From Rickettsia typhi (lineage in GTDB: Bacteria > Pseudomonadota > Alphaproteobacteria > Rickettsiales > UBA1997), in NCBI GenBank assembly GCA_945903615.1, contig CAMDOL010000080.1:1-6539 (forward strand): DNA of 6,539 nucleotides, given 5' to 3'. Shown piece after piece: positions 1 through 4,277 of the stretch (position 1 is its first letter; the number at the start of each line of letters is the position of its first letter). The translations under genes were made by a program, and so were the position numbers. The notes beneath the pieces are model-generated. The model was not told the origin of the DNA. It saw only the letters and a list, made by a program, of their open reading frames with translations, and made no database searches.

Positions 1-14
1 AAAAAATAATGTGT

Positions 15-27
15 ATTACATTGTAAT
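15..27. promoter_or_regulatory. Inverted repeat upstream of the first TA operon, candidate antitoxin operator
   Basis: ATTACA-T-TGTAAT is a perfect 6-bp inverted repeat with a one-base centre, about 28 bp before the antitoxin start. Ribbon-helix-helix antitoxins usually repress their own operon at short palindromes like this. The surrounding DNA is very AT-rich, so a chance palindrome is possible. I could not choose a convincing -35/-10 pair because the window starts only 14 bases upstream. Confidence 0.35.
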
Positions 28-54
28 CATTATTAATCTTTTTAATTCATAATT

Positions 55-327
55 ATGACAACATTATCCGTTAGAATTTCAGACGATCTAAATCGGGCTC
101 TTGAGGAATTCTGTGTCACAAAAGAAAGGAGTAAATCTTGGGTTATCAAAAAAATCCTCCAAGAAAAATTAGAAGATTGGGCTGATTATAAGGCAGGCGC
201 CAAAGCATTGAGGGAATTTGAAATTGGTGATAAAAAAACCTATTCAATTGGGGAAACAATGGCAAAATGCAAGATTAGTGACGATGACATAAATCCTAAA
301 AATTTTAATTTCTATGATTGCGATTAG
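55..327 (+). CDS. Ribbon-helix-helix antitoxin of a RelE-type TA module
   Basis: This is a 90-aa predicted antitoxin and autorepressor. Residues 1-10 (MTTLSVRISD) form the DNA-binding beta strand typical of CopG/RelB-like ribbon-helix-helix proteins. Two helices follow (about 11-24 and 28-42, the latter around SKSWVIKKILQEKL). The C-terminal half is charged and probably disordered until it binds the toxin. The stop lies 2 nt before the ATG of a RelE-like toxin, the normal antitoxin-toxin order with translational coupling. No Shine-Dalgarno sequence is visible before the ATG. The family call rests on the N-terminal pattern and the partner gene. The exact subfamily (CopG, RelB or StbD-like) is not resolved. 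Confidence 0.88.
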   Translation: MTTLSVRISDDLNRALEEFCVTKERSKSWVIKKILQEKLEDWADYKAGAKALREFEIGDKKTYSIGETMAKCKISDDDINPKNFNFYDCD

Positions 328-329
328 TG

Positions 330-590
330 ATGTGGAAAATTAATTTTGATAAAAAAGCTCAAAGATCATTAGATGGGTTAGATAAAATCACAAAAAGCAA
401 GATCATATCATATCTCAATTATCGGGTTGCTGGCAATCCCAAATCTTTTGGCAAGGCTCTAATTGGCAATTTAAAAGGGTTATGGCGATACAGAGTTGGG
501 GATTATAGAATAATTTGCCACATTCAAGAAGAGCAAATCCTTATTCTGGTTTTGGATATAGGGCACAGAAGGGAAGTTTATTCAAAATAG
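330..590 (+). CDS. relE: RelE/ParE-superfamily toxin (RelE-like mRNA interferase)
   Basis: This is an 86-aa predicted ribosome-dependent mRNA endonuclease neutralised by the upstream antitoxin. It has the RelE layout: an N-terminal strand (MWKINFDKKA), two helices, then the core 'GNLKGLWRYRVGDYRIICHI' near residues 47-66 and a C-terminal 'LDIGHRREVYSK'. R53, R55, R60, R80/R81 and Y84 sit where RelE enzymes place their basic and tyrosine active-site residues. The ATG at 330 is preferred because it starts directly at the conserved first strand and lies 2 nt after the antitoxin stop. A TTG at 318 would add four residues and overlap the antitoxin. Length is normal for the family and no damage is seen, so the toxin is probably functional. 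Confidence 0.92.
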   Translation: MWKINFDKKAQRSLDGLDKITKSKIISYLNYRVAGNPKSFGKALIGNLKGLWRYRVGDYRIICHIQEEQILILVLDIGHRREVYSK

Positions 591-600
591 CGATAGAGTG

Positions 601-645
601 ACAAGGGCAAAGGTTCATAATTGGTTGAAGGAGAATAAATTGTGA
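601..645 (+). repeat. Inter-TA repeat, copy 1 (fragment encoding a helix-turn-helix C-terminus)
   Basis: This is the first of three copies of a ~45-bp sequence found after each TA pair. It reads in frame as TRAKVHNWLKENKL followed by TGA. By eye it differs from copy 2 at about 6 of 45 positions, and most changes keep or conservatively change the amino acid (K for R, T for S). It starts about 10 bp after the RelE stop. Its upstream sequence does not clearly extend the match, so it is a fragment and not an expressed gene. Confidence 0.8.
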
Positions 646-696
646 ATTGAGAACATCCATAATCTTGTATCACTTTGGGAGTTAGATAAAAAATAC

Positions 697-725
697 TTGA
701 TTGCTATAACGCCTCTCGTTATATT
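697..725 (+). promoter_or_regulatory. Predicted higBA promoter with embedded operator palindrome
   Basis: TTGATT (697-702) and TATATT (720-725) form a -35/-10 pair with a 17-bp spacer. Between and into the -10 lies a perfect 7-bp inverted repeat, TATAACG-CCTCT-CGTTATA (705-723). HigA-type antitoxins bind such palindromes over their own promoter, so this is a good candidate autoregulatory operator. The -10 ends only 6 nt before the HigB ATG. A transcript from here would start at or near the start codon and have almost no leader. Confidence 0.55.
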
Positions 726-731
726 TAAAAA

Positions 732-1013
732 ATGATAGTAAATTTCAAGTGCAAAGAAACGGAGAAAATATGGAATGGTATTTCTTCTAAGAAGATGCCG
801 TTTGATATTCAAAACACTGCTAGGCGGAAGCTTAGAATGCTAAATAATTCCTCTGTTCTTAATGATTTAAGAGTGCCTCCTAATAATCGGCTCGAGGCAT
901 TATCTGGTAATAGAAAAGGTCAATATTCAATCAGAGTAAATGATCAATATCGGATTTGTTTTAAATTTGAGAACGGCAGAGCATCTGAAGTTGAAATGAT
1001 TGATTACCATTAA
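732..1013 (+). CDS. higB: HigB toxin, RelE superfamily mRNA interferase
   Basis: This is a 93-aa predicted ribosome-dependent mRNA-cleaving toxin of a higBA operon, in which the toxin gene comes first. It matches HigB over its full length: the N-terminal strand MIVNFKCKETEKIW, the helix 'IQNTARRKLRMLNNS', 'RLEALSGNRKGQYSIRVNDQ' with the core strands, 'YRICFKFENG', and the diagnostic C-terminal 'VEMIDYH' (Y92, H93). R68 and R74 are at conserved basic positions. No Shine-Dalgarno site precedes the ATG. The antitoxin start follows 17 nt after the stop. Nothing looks broken. Confidence 0.93.
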   Translation: MIVNFKCKETEKIWNGISSKKMPFDIQNTARRKLRMLNNSSVLNDLRVPPNNRLEALSGNRKGQYSIRVNDQYRICFKFENGRASEVEMIDYH

Positions 1014-1029
1014 AATAGATAAAGTCATT

Positions 1030-1332
1030 ATGAATAAATTAAAAAATATCCATCCAGGCGAAGTTCTAGACAAAGAATTTCTACAACCAATGGCAATTAG
1101 TCAAAATCAAATTGCCCGCGATATTAGTGTGCCACCTAGAAGAATTAATGAGATTGTTCATGGCAATCGTTCTGTTACCGCCGATACTTCTATCAGATTG
1201 GCTAAATATTTTAACTTAAGTGAAGATTTCTTTTTGGGTCTGCAAAAAGATTATGATTTGGAAGAGTCAAAAAAGAAGATTGGCAATCAAATATTTAGCA
1301 TCAAGCCCCGCACACACCTAGAGTTCGCATAA
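1030..1332 (+). CDS. higA: HigA antitoxin, Xre-family helix-turn-helix
   Basis: This is a 100-aa predicted antitoxin and autorepressor partner of HigB. It shows the HigA signature 'IHPGEVLDKEFLQPM' at residues 7-21, then the helix-turn-helix 'SQNQIARDISVPPRRINEIVHG' (about 24-45). These are followed by 'RSVTADTSIRLAKYFNLSEDFFLGLQKDYDLEE', the usual HigA continuation. The ATG at 1030 is chosen because the conserved N-terminus begins there. An ATG at 1000 in the same frame would add ten residues and overlap higB. The C-terminal tail after 'YDLEES' (about 20 residues) is a little longer than in many HigA proteins. Confidence 0.93.
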   Translation: MNKLKNIHPGEVLDKEFLQPMAISQNQIARDISVPPRRINEIVHGNRSVTADTSIRLAKYFNLSEDFFLGLQKDYDLEESKKKIGNQIFSIKPRTHLEFA

Positions 1333-1367
1333 ATTTTTTTATATCATATATGAAAAAATGTTATGTC

Positions 1368-1412
1368 TCAAGGGCAATTGTGCATAATTGGTTGAGGGAG
1401 AATAAATTGTAA
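1368..1412 (+). repeat. Inter-TA repeat, copy 2
   Basis: This is the second copy of the 45-bp element, reading SRAIVHNWLRENKL then TAA. It differs from copy 3 at about 4 of 45 positions. It contains the short inverted repeat CAATT-GTGCAT-AATTG, which is lost in copy 1 and has one G-T pair in copy 3. An in-frame ATG at 1350 would give a 20-codon ORF ending in the repeat, which I take to be chance. The repeat ends 6 nt before the -35 box of the third TA operon. Confidence 0.82.
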
Positions 1413-1418
1413 AAAAGA

Positions 1419-1446
1419 TTGACAAAATTACAATTTTCACTACAAT
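1419..1446 (+). promoter_or_regulatory. Strong sigma70-like promoter of the DinJ-YafQ operon
   Basis: TTGACA (1419-1424) matches the -35 consensus exactly. TACAAT (1441-1446) matches the -10 at 5 of 6 positions, with a 16-bp spacer. An 8-bp direct repeat TCACTACA at 1437-1444 and 1448-1455 overlaps the -10. The copies are 11 bp apart, about one helical turn, so they could form an antitoxin-binding operator. The leader to the ATG at 1485 is about 30 nt. Confidence 0.65.
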
Positions 1447-1484
1447 GTCACTACATTATTTTTAATTTTTTACAAAGATACAAA

Positions 1485-1748
1485 ATGACCAATTCAACTA
1501 TGTATCAATTTCGTATTGATGAGCAGGAAAAGATAGCAACCTTTGAAATCCTGCGTGAGATGGGCATCAAGCCTGCTCAAGCAGTTCGCTTGTTTTTCCG
1601 TCAAATCCGCAAAACGCACTCAATACCATTTCCTATTGAGCATACACCAAATGAACAAACGGCAAAAATCCTTTTAAAAAACGATAAAGAAAAGGACTAT
1701 AAGCGTTTTGATACGGTAGGTGCTTTATTGGCAGACCTTCATAAATAA
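1485..1748 (+). CDS. dinJ: RelB/DinJ-family antitoxin
   Basis: This is an 87-aa predicted antitoxin that binds the YafQ-type toxin and represses the operon. The N-terminal strand (about residues 6-12, MYQFRID) and helices 'KIATFEILREMGIKPAQAVRLFFRQIRKTHSIPFP' match the RelB/DinJ ribbon-helix-helix domain. These include the characteristic 'MGI..AQAVRLFF..I' and the terminal 'IPFP'. The C-terminal half is charged and suited to toxin wrapping. The ATG at 1485 is preferred: upstream in-frame starts would run into the -35/-10 region and add an unconserved stretch. The stop overlaps the toxin start as TAATG. Confidence 0.9.
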   Translation: MTNSTMYQFRIDEQEKIATFEILREMGIKPAQAVRLFFRQIRKTHSIPFPIEHTPNEQTAKILLKNDKEKDYKRFDTVGALLADLHK

Positions 1749-2029
1749 TGCGTTATATAGAAAGTTCGGGAGCATTTAGAAAACAATTTAAATTGATGAT
1801 GAGACGCGGAAAAAGCAAATCAGAAATAGAGCGTCTTATCACCCTCCTTGCTAATGATGAGGCACTTCCTCCAAAATATCGCGATCATGCATTAACTGGT
1901 GATTTTTTGGGTTTCAGAGATTGTCATATTCAGCCCGATTGGCTTTTAATCTACAAAAAAATAGATAGTGCGGATGGGAGGGGAGTTTTGCAATTAGAAG
2001 CAACCGGGACACATTCCGATTTGTTTTAG
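1748..2029 (+). CDS. yafQ: YafQ-family mRNA interferase toxin
   Basis: This is a 93-aa predicted ribosome-associated endoribonuclease toxin paired with the upstream DinJ-like antitoxin. The YafQ signature is clear: 'KYRDHALTGDFLGFRDCHIQPDWLLIYK' at about residues 43-70 and 'EATGTHSDLF' at the end. H47, H60, D64, W65, H89 and F93 correspond to the conserved YafQ active-site and core residues. The ATG overlaps the antitoxin stop by one base (TAATG), indicating coupled translation. A small insertion, 'DSADGRG' (about 73-79), lengthens the loop before the last strand. No damage is visible. Confidence 0.94.
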   Translation: MRYIESSGAFRKQFKLMMRRGKSKSEIERLITLLANDEALPPKYRDHALTGDFLGFRDCHIQPDWLLIYKKIDSADGRGVLQLEATGTHSDLF

Positions 2030-2118
2030 ACATTTTGGCAAAGGTGGGTGATATAGCAAAGATTGTCGGTGCTTCAAGGGCAATTGTGCATAGTTGGTTG
2101 AGGGAGAATAAAATATGA
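2029..2118 (+). pseudogene. C-terminal remnant of a helix-turn-helix protein, containing inter-TA repeat copy 3
   Basis: One frame runs openly up to a TGA at 2116-2118. Its C-terminal part reads DIAKIVGASRAIVHSWLREN followed by KI. This resembles the terminal helix-turn-helix of resolvase/invertase-type recombinases or a Cro/YdaS-like DNA-binding protein. The repeat core shared with copies 1 and 2 is 2074-2118, and only this copy keeps the upstream helix. No start codon or N-terminal domain is present, because the frame meets the YafQ gene. The piece is therefore a gene tail and not a gene. The opposing coiled-coil gene ends 2 nt beyond it. Confidence 0.6.
2074..2118 (+). repeat. Inter-TA repeat, copy 3
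   Basis: This is the third copy of the 45-bp element, reading SRAIVHSWLRENKI then TGA. It is the last of the array and marks the junction between the TA block and the oppositely oriented gene block. Confidence 0.82.
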
Positions 2119-2119
2119 A

Positions 2120-2968
2120 TTATTTAGACAACGCAGCAATAGCTTTTTCCCAAGGCCATTTGAAGTGCAATAATTTATCACATTTATCTGAGGCATTAAC
2201 AGATATAGCCGCTATAATCTTGCTAAAGAAAGCTTGATATTCTTCTGGAGTTAGTTGTTCCTTATACTCGCTTCTGTAGCCAATAAATGATTGTAATAAT
2301 GTTGTTTTATGAGCGTATTCCTCAGCTAATTTATGGTAGATTTTACTTTTACTAGAACATACAAATGAAGCAGTTAGAAGGATAATTGATATTGATATCG
2401 GTAAAAAGTGACCCACATCTTTGGACATCAATACAATTGCCATAACAACAGCAGATAACAAAAGGCAACCAATCGATCCCCGGCTATATTTCCTTGATGC
2501 ATTGTCATTGTGTTGCGTCCTTTCTCCATATGCTTGAAATAAACTTCCGGCAACAACAGAGTCCCTAAAAGCGTTTAAATCCTTTTTAATACCTTCTATT
2601 TCTGTCATTGAAGCTGACAAGGTTTCTTTTTGATCAGCAATTGTGGTGTTGAGTTTGGATGCTTCTTGTTGTGTGCTTTGTATGTCTTGCTTACATTTCT
2701 CAAATGACATTGTTTGATTATCACCAATCCAAAAAAAATTAAATTCTGTAATCAATTCATTAACCCTGGTAGCCTCACCTAAAACTTGTTCAATTCTCTT
2801 TTTTATTCCTGGTTCATCGGAATCATCAAAAATTTTTTTGTAATAATTGTCTATTTCACTAGGAATGCCTTTTATATCACTCATCTTCTTAGTAAGATCA
2901 TCAACCTCTGTAGTAAGTTTAGTAATCCTTGCCTCAAGCTCTACAACCTTTTGATTATTTCTTGTCAT
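2120..2968 (-). CDS. Coiled-coil protein with a two-helix membrane hairpin, unknown function
   Basis: This is a 282-aa hypothetical protein. Residues 1-35 and about 85-135 are heptad-rich coiled coil (for example VVELEARITKLTTEVDDL). Residues about 165-182 and 188-205 are two hydrophobic helices separated by a short 'SKDVGHF' turn, which suggests a membrane hairpin with both ends on the same side. After it comes 'SKSKIYHKLAEEYAHKTTLLQSF', a helical stretch, then a ~55-residue mostly helical tail. I recognise the general design (coiled coil, TM hairpin, helical tail) from uncharacterised accessory-region proteins but no named family. It lacks visible catalytic motifs, so it may be a membrane-anchored sensor or effector; that is inference. 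No Shine-Dalgarno site is seen. It may be read from the Xre operon promoter upstream. Confidence 0.82.
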   Translation of the reverse strand: MTRNNQKVVELEARITKLTTEVDDLTKKMSDIKGIPSEIDNYYKKIFDDSDEPGIKKRIEQVLGEATRVNELITEFNFFWIGDNQTMSFEKCKQDIQSTQQEASKLNTTIADQKETLSASMTEIEGIKKDLNAFRDSVVAGSLFQAYGERTQHNDNASRKYSRGSIGCLLLSAVVMAIVLMSKDVGHFLPISISIILLTASFVCSSKSKIYHKLAEEYAHKTTLLQSFIGYRSEYKEQLTPEEYQAFFSKIIAAISVNASDKCDKLLHFKWPWEKAIAALSK

Positions 2969-2986
2969 ATAATAATTTATTTTTTA

Positions 2987-3049
2987 TTAAGATTTTCTGA
3001 TAGCAACCTCACCCCCCGCAATATTCAAAAACTCAATTCCTGCCTCTCC
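2987..3049 (-). pseudogene. Remnant of an Xre-type regulator C-terminus
   Basis: The minus-strand frame reads (G)EAGIEFLNIAGGEVAIRKS then TAA. This parallels the C-terminus of the intact Xre regulator at 3292-3522 (EEAGIEFIND...GAVRLKK), a pattern usual at the end of this regulator family. A stop codon lies in frame just upstream at 3053-3055, and no helix-turn-helix is left. This looks like the tail of a second, deleted regulator that once preceded the coiled-coil gene. The match is short (about 20 residues), so confidence is moderate. Confidence 0.5.
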
Positions 3050-3094
3050 AATTCATTCGTCTTGATTATTTTTATTCGTTAACTTCTTACAAAC

Positions 3095-3295
3095 TTATTT
3101 CCCAGCCTCAATCAAACTTTCTAAATCAAAACCATATTTTCTAGTCACAATATTTTTAAATTGATGCACTTCTTTTTTTGTTCCCATATACATAAAATCA
3201 CCCACAAAATTTTTATCACCTTCCTTATCCGATAAAATCCCTGATTTCAAAGCCTCTTCAAAAGCCTTTTTAGAATCAATAAAAATCATTGTCAT
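3095..3295 (-). CDS. Small hypothetical protein co-transcribed with an Xre regulator
   Basis: This is a 66-aa protein starting MTMIFIDSKKAF, with a Tyr/Met-rich centre 'FVGDFMYMGTKKEVHQFKNI' and the tail 'VTRKYGFDLESLIEAGK'. It has no signal peptide, membrane segment or catalytic motif I can name. Its start overlaps the regulator stop as ATGA (3292-3295), so the two are translationally coupled and likely work together. The ATG at 3289 is an alternative start two codons in. The pairing with a small helix-turn-helix protein could suggest a regulator-partner or TA-like pair, but I do not recognise it as a known toxin. Confidence 0.75.
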   Translation of the reverse strand: MTMIFIDSKKAFEEALKSGILSDKEGDKNFVGDFMYMGTKKEVHQFKNIVTRKYGFDLESLIEAGK

Positions 3296-3522
3296 TTTTT
3301 CAACCTCACCGCTCCAATTTTCTGATCATCATTGATAAATTCAATTCCAGCTTCTTCAAAGGCATTTAATATTTTCTTAAAACTTTCCATTGTTAAATTT
3401 CTCGTTCCTCTTTCAAAATCTGCAAGGGTTGATCTGCTAATTCCCGCCCTCTTCTCAACATCGCTCCTAGACCATTGCAACAATTCTCTTGCGGCTCTGC
3501 ATTGTATGTGAGTAACCATCAT
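3292..3522 (-). CDS. Xre-family transcriptional regulator
   Basis: This is a 76-aa single-domain DNA-binding protein. The helix-turn-helix spans about residues 5-60 (CRAARELLQWSRSDVEKRAG, then ISRSTLADFERG). It is followed by the family's usual ending 'AFEEAGIEFIND...GAVRLKK'. Such small Xre proteins are common in alphaproteobacterial accessory DNA and usually act as local repressors. Two consecutive ATGs (3522 and 3519) are possible starts. The upstream DNA holds a 22-bp palindrome and a third half-site, a natural autoregulatory operator. It is the first gene of the minus-strand operon with the 66-aa protein and possibly the coiled-coil protein. Confidence 0.9.
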   Translation of the reverse strand: MMVTHIQCRAARELLQWSRSDVEKRAGISRSTLADFERGTRNLTMESFKKILNAFEEAGIEFINDDQKIGAVRLKK

Positions 3523-3531
3523 AATTTATTC

Positions 3532-3560
3532 TTGACTTGATAATTAAAATAGGTTTATAT
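3532..3560 (+). promoter_or_regulatory. Predicted + strand promoter divergent from the Xre gene
   Basis: TTGACT (3532-3537) and TTATAT (3555-3560) are separated by 17 bp. The -10 lies inside the palindrome at 3549-3570. A protein bound there would be expected to block this promoter as well as transcription of the regulator on the other strand. The likely downstream gene is the 65-aa ORF at 3682, with a leader of about 115 nt. Confidence 0.45.
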
Positions 3561-3578
3561 ATAAACCTATAAGGTTTA
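3549..3578. promoter_or_regulatory. Palindromic operator with three TAAACCT half-sites
   Basis: 3549-3570 is a perfect 22-bp palindrome (ATAGGTTTATA and its mirror). The right arm TAAACCT (3562-3568) pairs again with AGGTTTA (3572-3578) across a 3-bp spacer. Three half-sites are therefore arranged as two overlapping dimer sites. The position just upstream of the Xre gene makes the Xre protein the best candidate ligand. Confidence 0.65.
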
Positions 3579-3681
3579 ATCCAGAACCAAAGAGGATTGT
3601 CGACGGGTAATTCTATTTTTTTGCGGTAAAAACGCCATAGCTTTTTTATTGTCTATTTTTTAACAACTTTTTCAAGGGTTT

Positions 3682-3879
3682 ATGAGTAATAATGATTTGA
3701 GGTTTAATCATATTTTCTTCAGTGGTTCTGTGCGTATTTTTCATGATGATTTAAAAGTTTTTGCAAAAAATATATCGTCTGTGCCAAAGGAGGAGTTATT
3801 AATATTAATGGCTGGGTTAGTGGCGATAAAAGAGGATATAGAATCGCTGGAGAAGATTGCTTTAGAGCTTTGTCTTTAA
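3682..3879 (+). CDS. Small hypothetical protein
   Basis: This is a 65-aa ORF preceded by AAGGG (3674-3678), a rather close Shine-Dalgarno-like sequence. The product starts MSNNDLRFNHIFFSGSVRIF and ends in an amphipathic, leucine-rich helical stretch (EELLILMAGLVAIKEDIESLEKIALELCL). I see no named domain. Its composition, the upstream promoter and the hairpin directly after the stop favour a real small gene. It may be under the control of the divergent Xre regulator. A chance ORF cannot be excluded. Confidence 0.5.
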   Translation: MSNNDLRFNHIFFSGSVRIFHDDLKVFAKNISSVPKEELLILMAGLVAIKEDIESLEKIALELCL

Positions 3880-3902
3880 TTTTAAATTGGTTAATTTAAA
3901 AT
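3879..3902 (+). terminator. AT-only hairpin after the 65-aa gene, possible terminator
   Basis: ATTTTAAATT-GGTT-AATTTAAAAT is a perfect 10-bp stem with a 4-nt loop starting at the stop codon. The stem has no G-C pairs and no long U-tract follows, so it is a weak candidate terminator. It could equally stabilise the 3' end of the transcript or be a binding site. Confidence 0.3.
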
Positions 3903-3911
3903 CAATTTATC

Positions 3912-3984
3912 GGGAGTTGTGTGAATAAAACAGCCCTTGCGGTGAATAAATGCAACTCGTAGGGTTTACGAGGTGGTGACTCCT
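3912..3984 (+). other. Repeat-rich intergenic segment, possible structured RNA or protein-binding site
   Basis: In about 73 bases there are several pairing options. GGGAGT (3912-3917) pairs with ACTCCT (3979-3984, one G-U), enclosing the segment. GAGTTG (3914-3919) pairs with CAACTC (3953-3958). CTCGTA-GGGTT-TACGAG (3956-3972) is a perfect 6-bp hairpin. GTGAATAAA is directly repeated at 3921-3929 and 3942-3950 (21-bp period). The segment looks less AT-rich than its flanks and contains no convincing gene. Several stems exclude each other, as in a switching RNA, but no known RNA class is recognised. Confidence 0.3.
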
Positions 3985-3999
3985 GATATATTTTTCTAT

Positions 4000-4167
4000 T
4001 TATTTCTCTTCCGTCTCATCTTTTTTATCCAAATGGTAGTGGCCAATTTCTGCCGTTGCAATTCCAACCACTATTCCAATAACAAATGCTGTCCCTCCAA
4101 AATCTGCCCTAGCCTCCCCCATTCTAAAAACTCCAATTACCAAAACAAAAACCAATAAAATTTTCAT
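4000..4167 (-). CDS. Small exported or membrane peptide, hypothetical
   Basis: This is a 55-aa minus-strand ORF starting MKILLVFVLVIGVF, a good signal-peptide hydrophobic core after one lysine. 'GEARA-D' then fits a signal peptidase I site after residue 21. Residues about 26-40 (GTAFVIGIVVGIATA) form a second hydrophobic stretch, and the tail is charged (DKKDETEEK). It could be a small secreted peptide or a two-pass membrane peptide. The start lies 7 nt from one copy of the 19-bp repeat at 4174-4192, which may be its operator. No Shine-Dalgarno site is seen. A 61-codon + strand frame here is Asn/Cys-rich and looks like its shadow. Confidence 0.55.
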   Translation of the reverse strand: MKILLVFVLVIGVFRMGEARADFGGTAFVIGIVVGIATAEIGHYHLDKKDETEEK

Positions 4168-4173
4168 AAAAAT

Positions 4174-4192
4174 CGAGGGTTTAAATTAAACT
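4174..4192 (+). repeat. 19-bp repeat, left copy (inverted relative to 6375-6393)
   Basis: CGAGGGTTTAAATTAAACT is the exact reverse complement of the sequence at 6375-6393. Its core GTTTAA-A-TTAAAC is itself a 6-bp palindrome around one base, as expected for a dimeric DNA-binding protein. It lies between the divergent starts of the 55-aa peptide and the ATPase operon, so an operator role is plausible here. Confidence 0.7.
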
Positions 4193-4277
4193 GTTTACCA
4201 CAGGTTTTTTGAGTTAGGAAATGATCAAATTTTTGAAGATAAAGAAGACAAAAAAGGTGAGGAAGAATGGGAGTAAA

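Noticed and set aside
615..812. 65-codon minus-strand ORF
   Set aside because: It overlaps higB and its promoter on the opposite strand, has no family pattern, and higB is a clear match.
1350..1412. 20-codon ORF starting ATG at 1350 and running through repeat copy 2
   Set aside because: It has no ribosome binding site, and the upstream codons do not match the other copies. The start is probably chance.
601..2118. The three repeats as a CRISPR array
   Set aside because: Only three diverged copies, spaced about 0.7 kb apart with whole genes between them.
2786..3082. 98-codon + strand ORF
   Set aside because: It is antisense to the start of the coiled-coil gene, with a low-complexity Ile/Phe/Ser-rich product typical of reversed AT-rich coding DNA.
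3590..3660. Possible terminator or small RNA in the leader of the 65-aa gene (GCGGTAAAAACGCC near a T-run)
   Set aside because: The stem is too short and imperfect to support a call. Nothing else is visible in that stretch.
3973..4158. 61-codon + strand ORF
   Set aside because: It is antisense to the 55-aa peptide. The product is Asn/Cys/Ser-rich without domain features, while the minus frame gives a sensible signal peptide.
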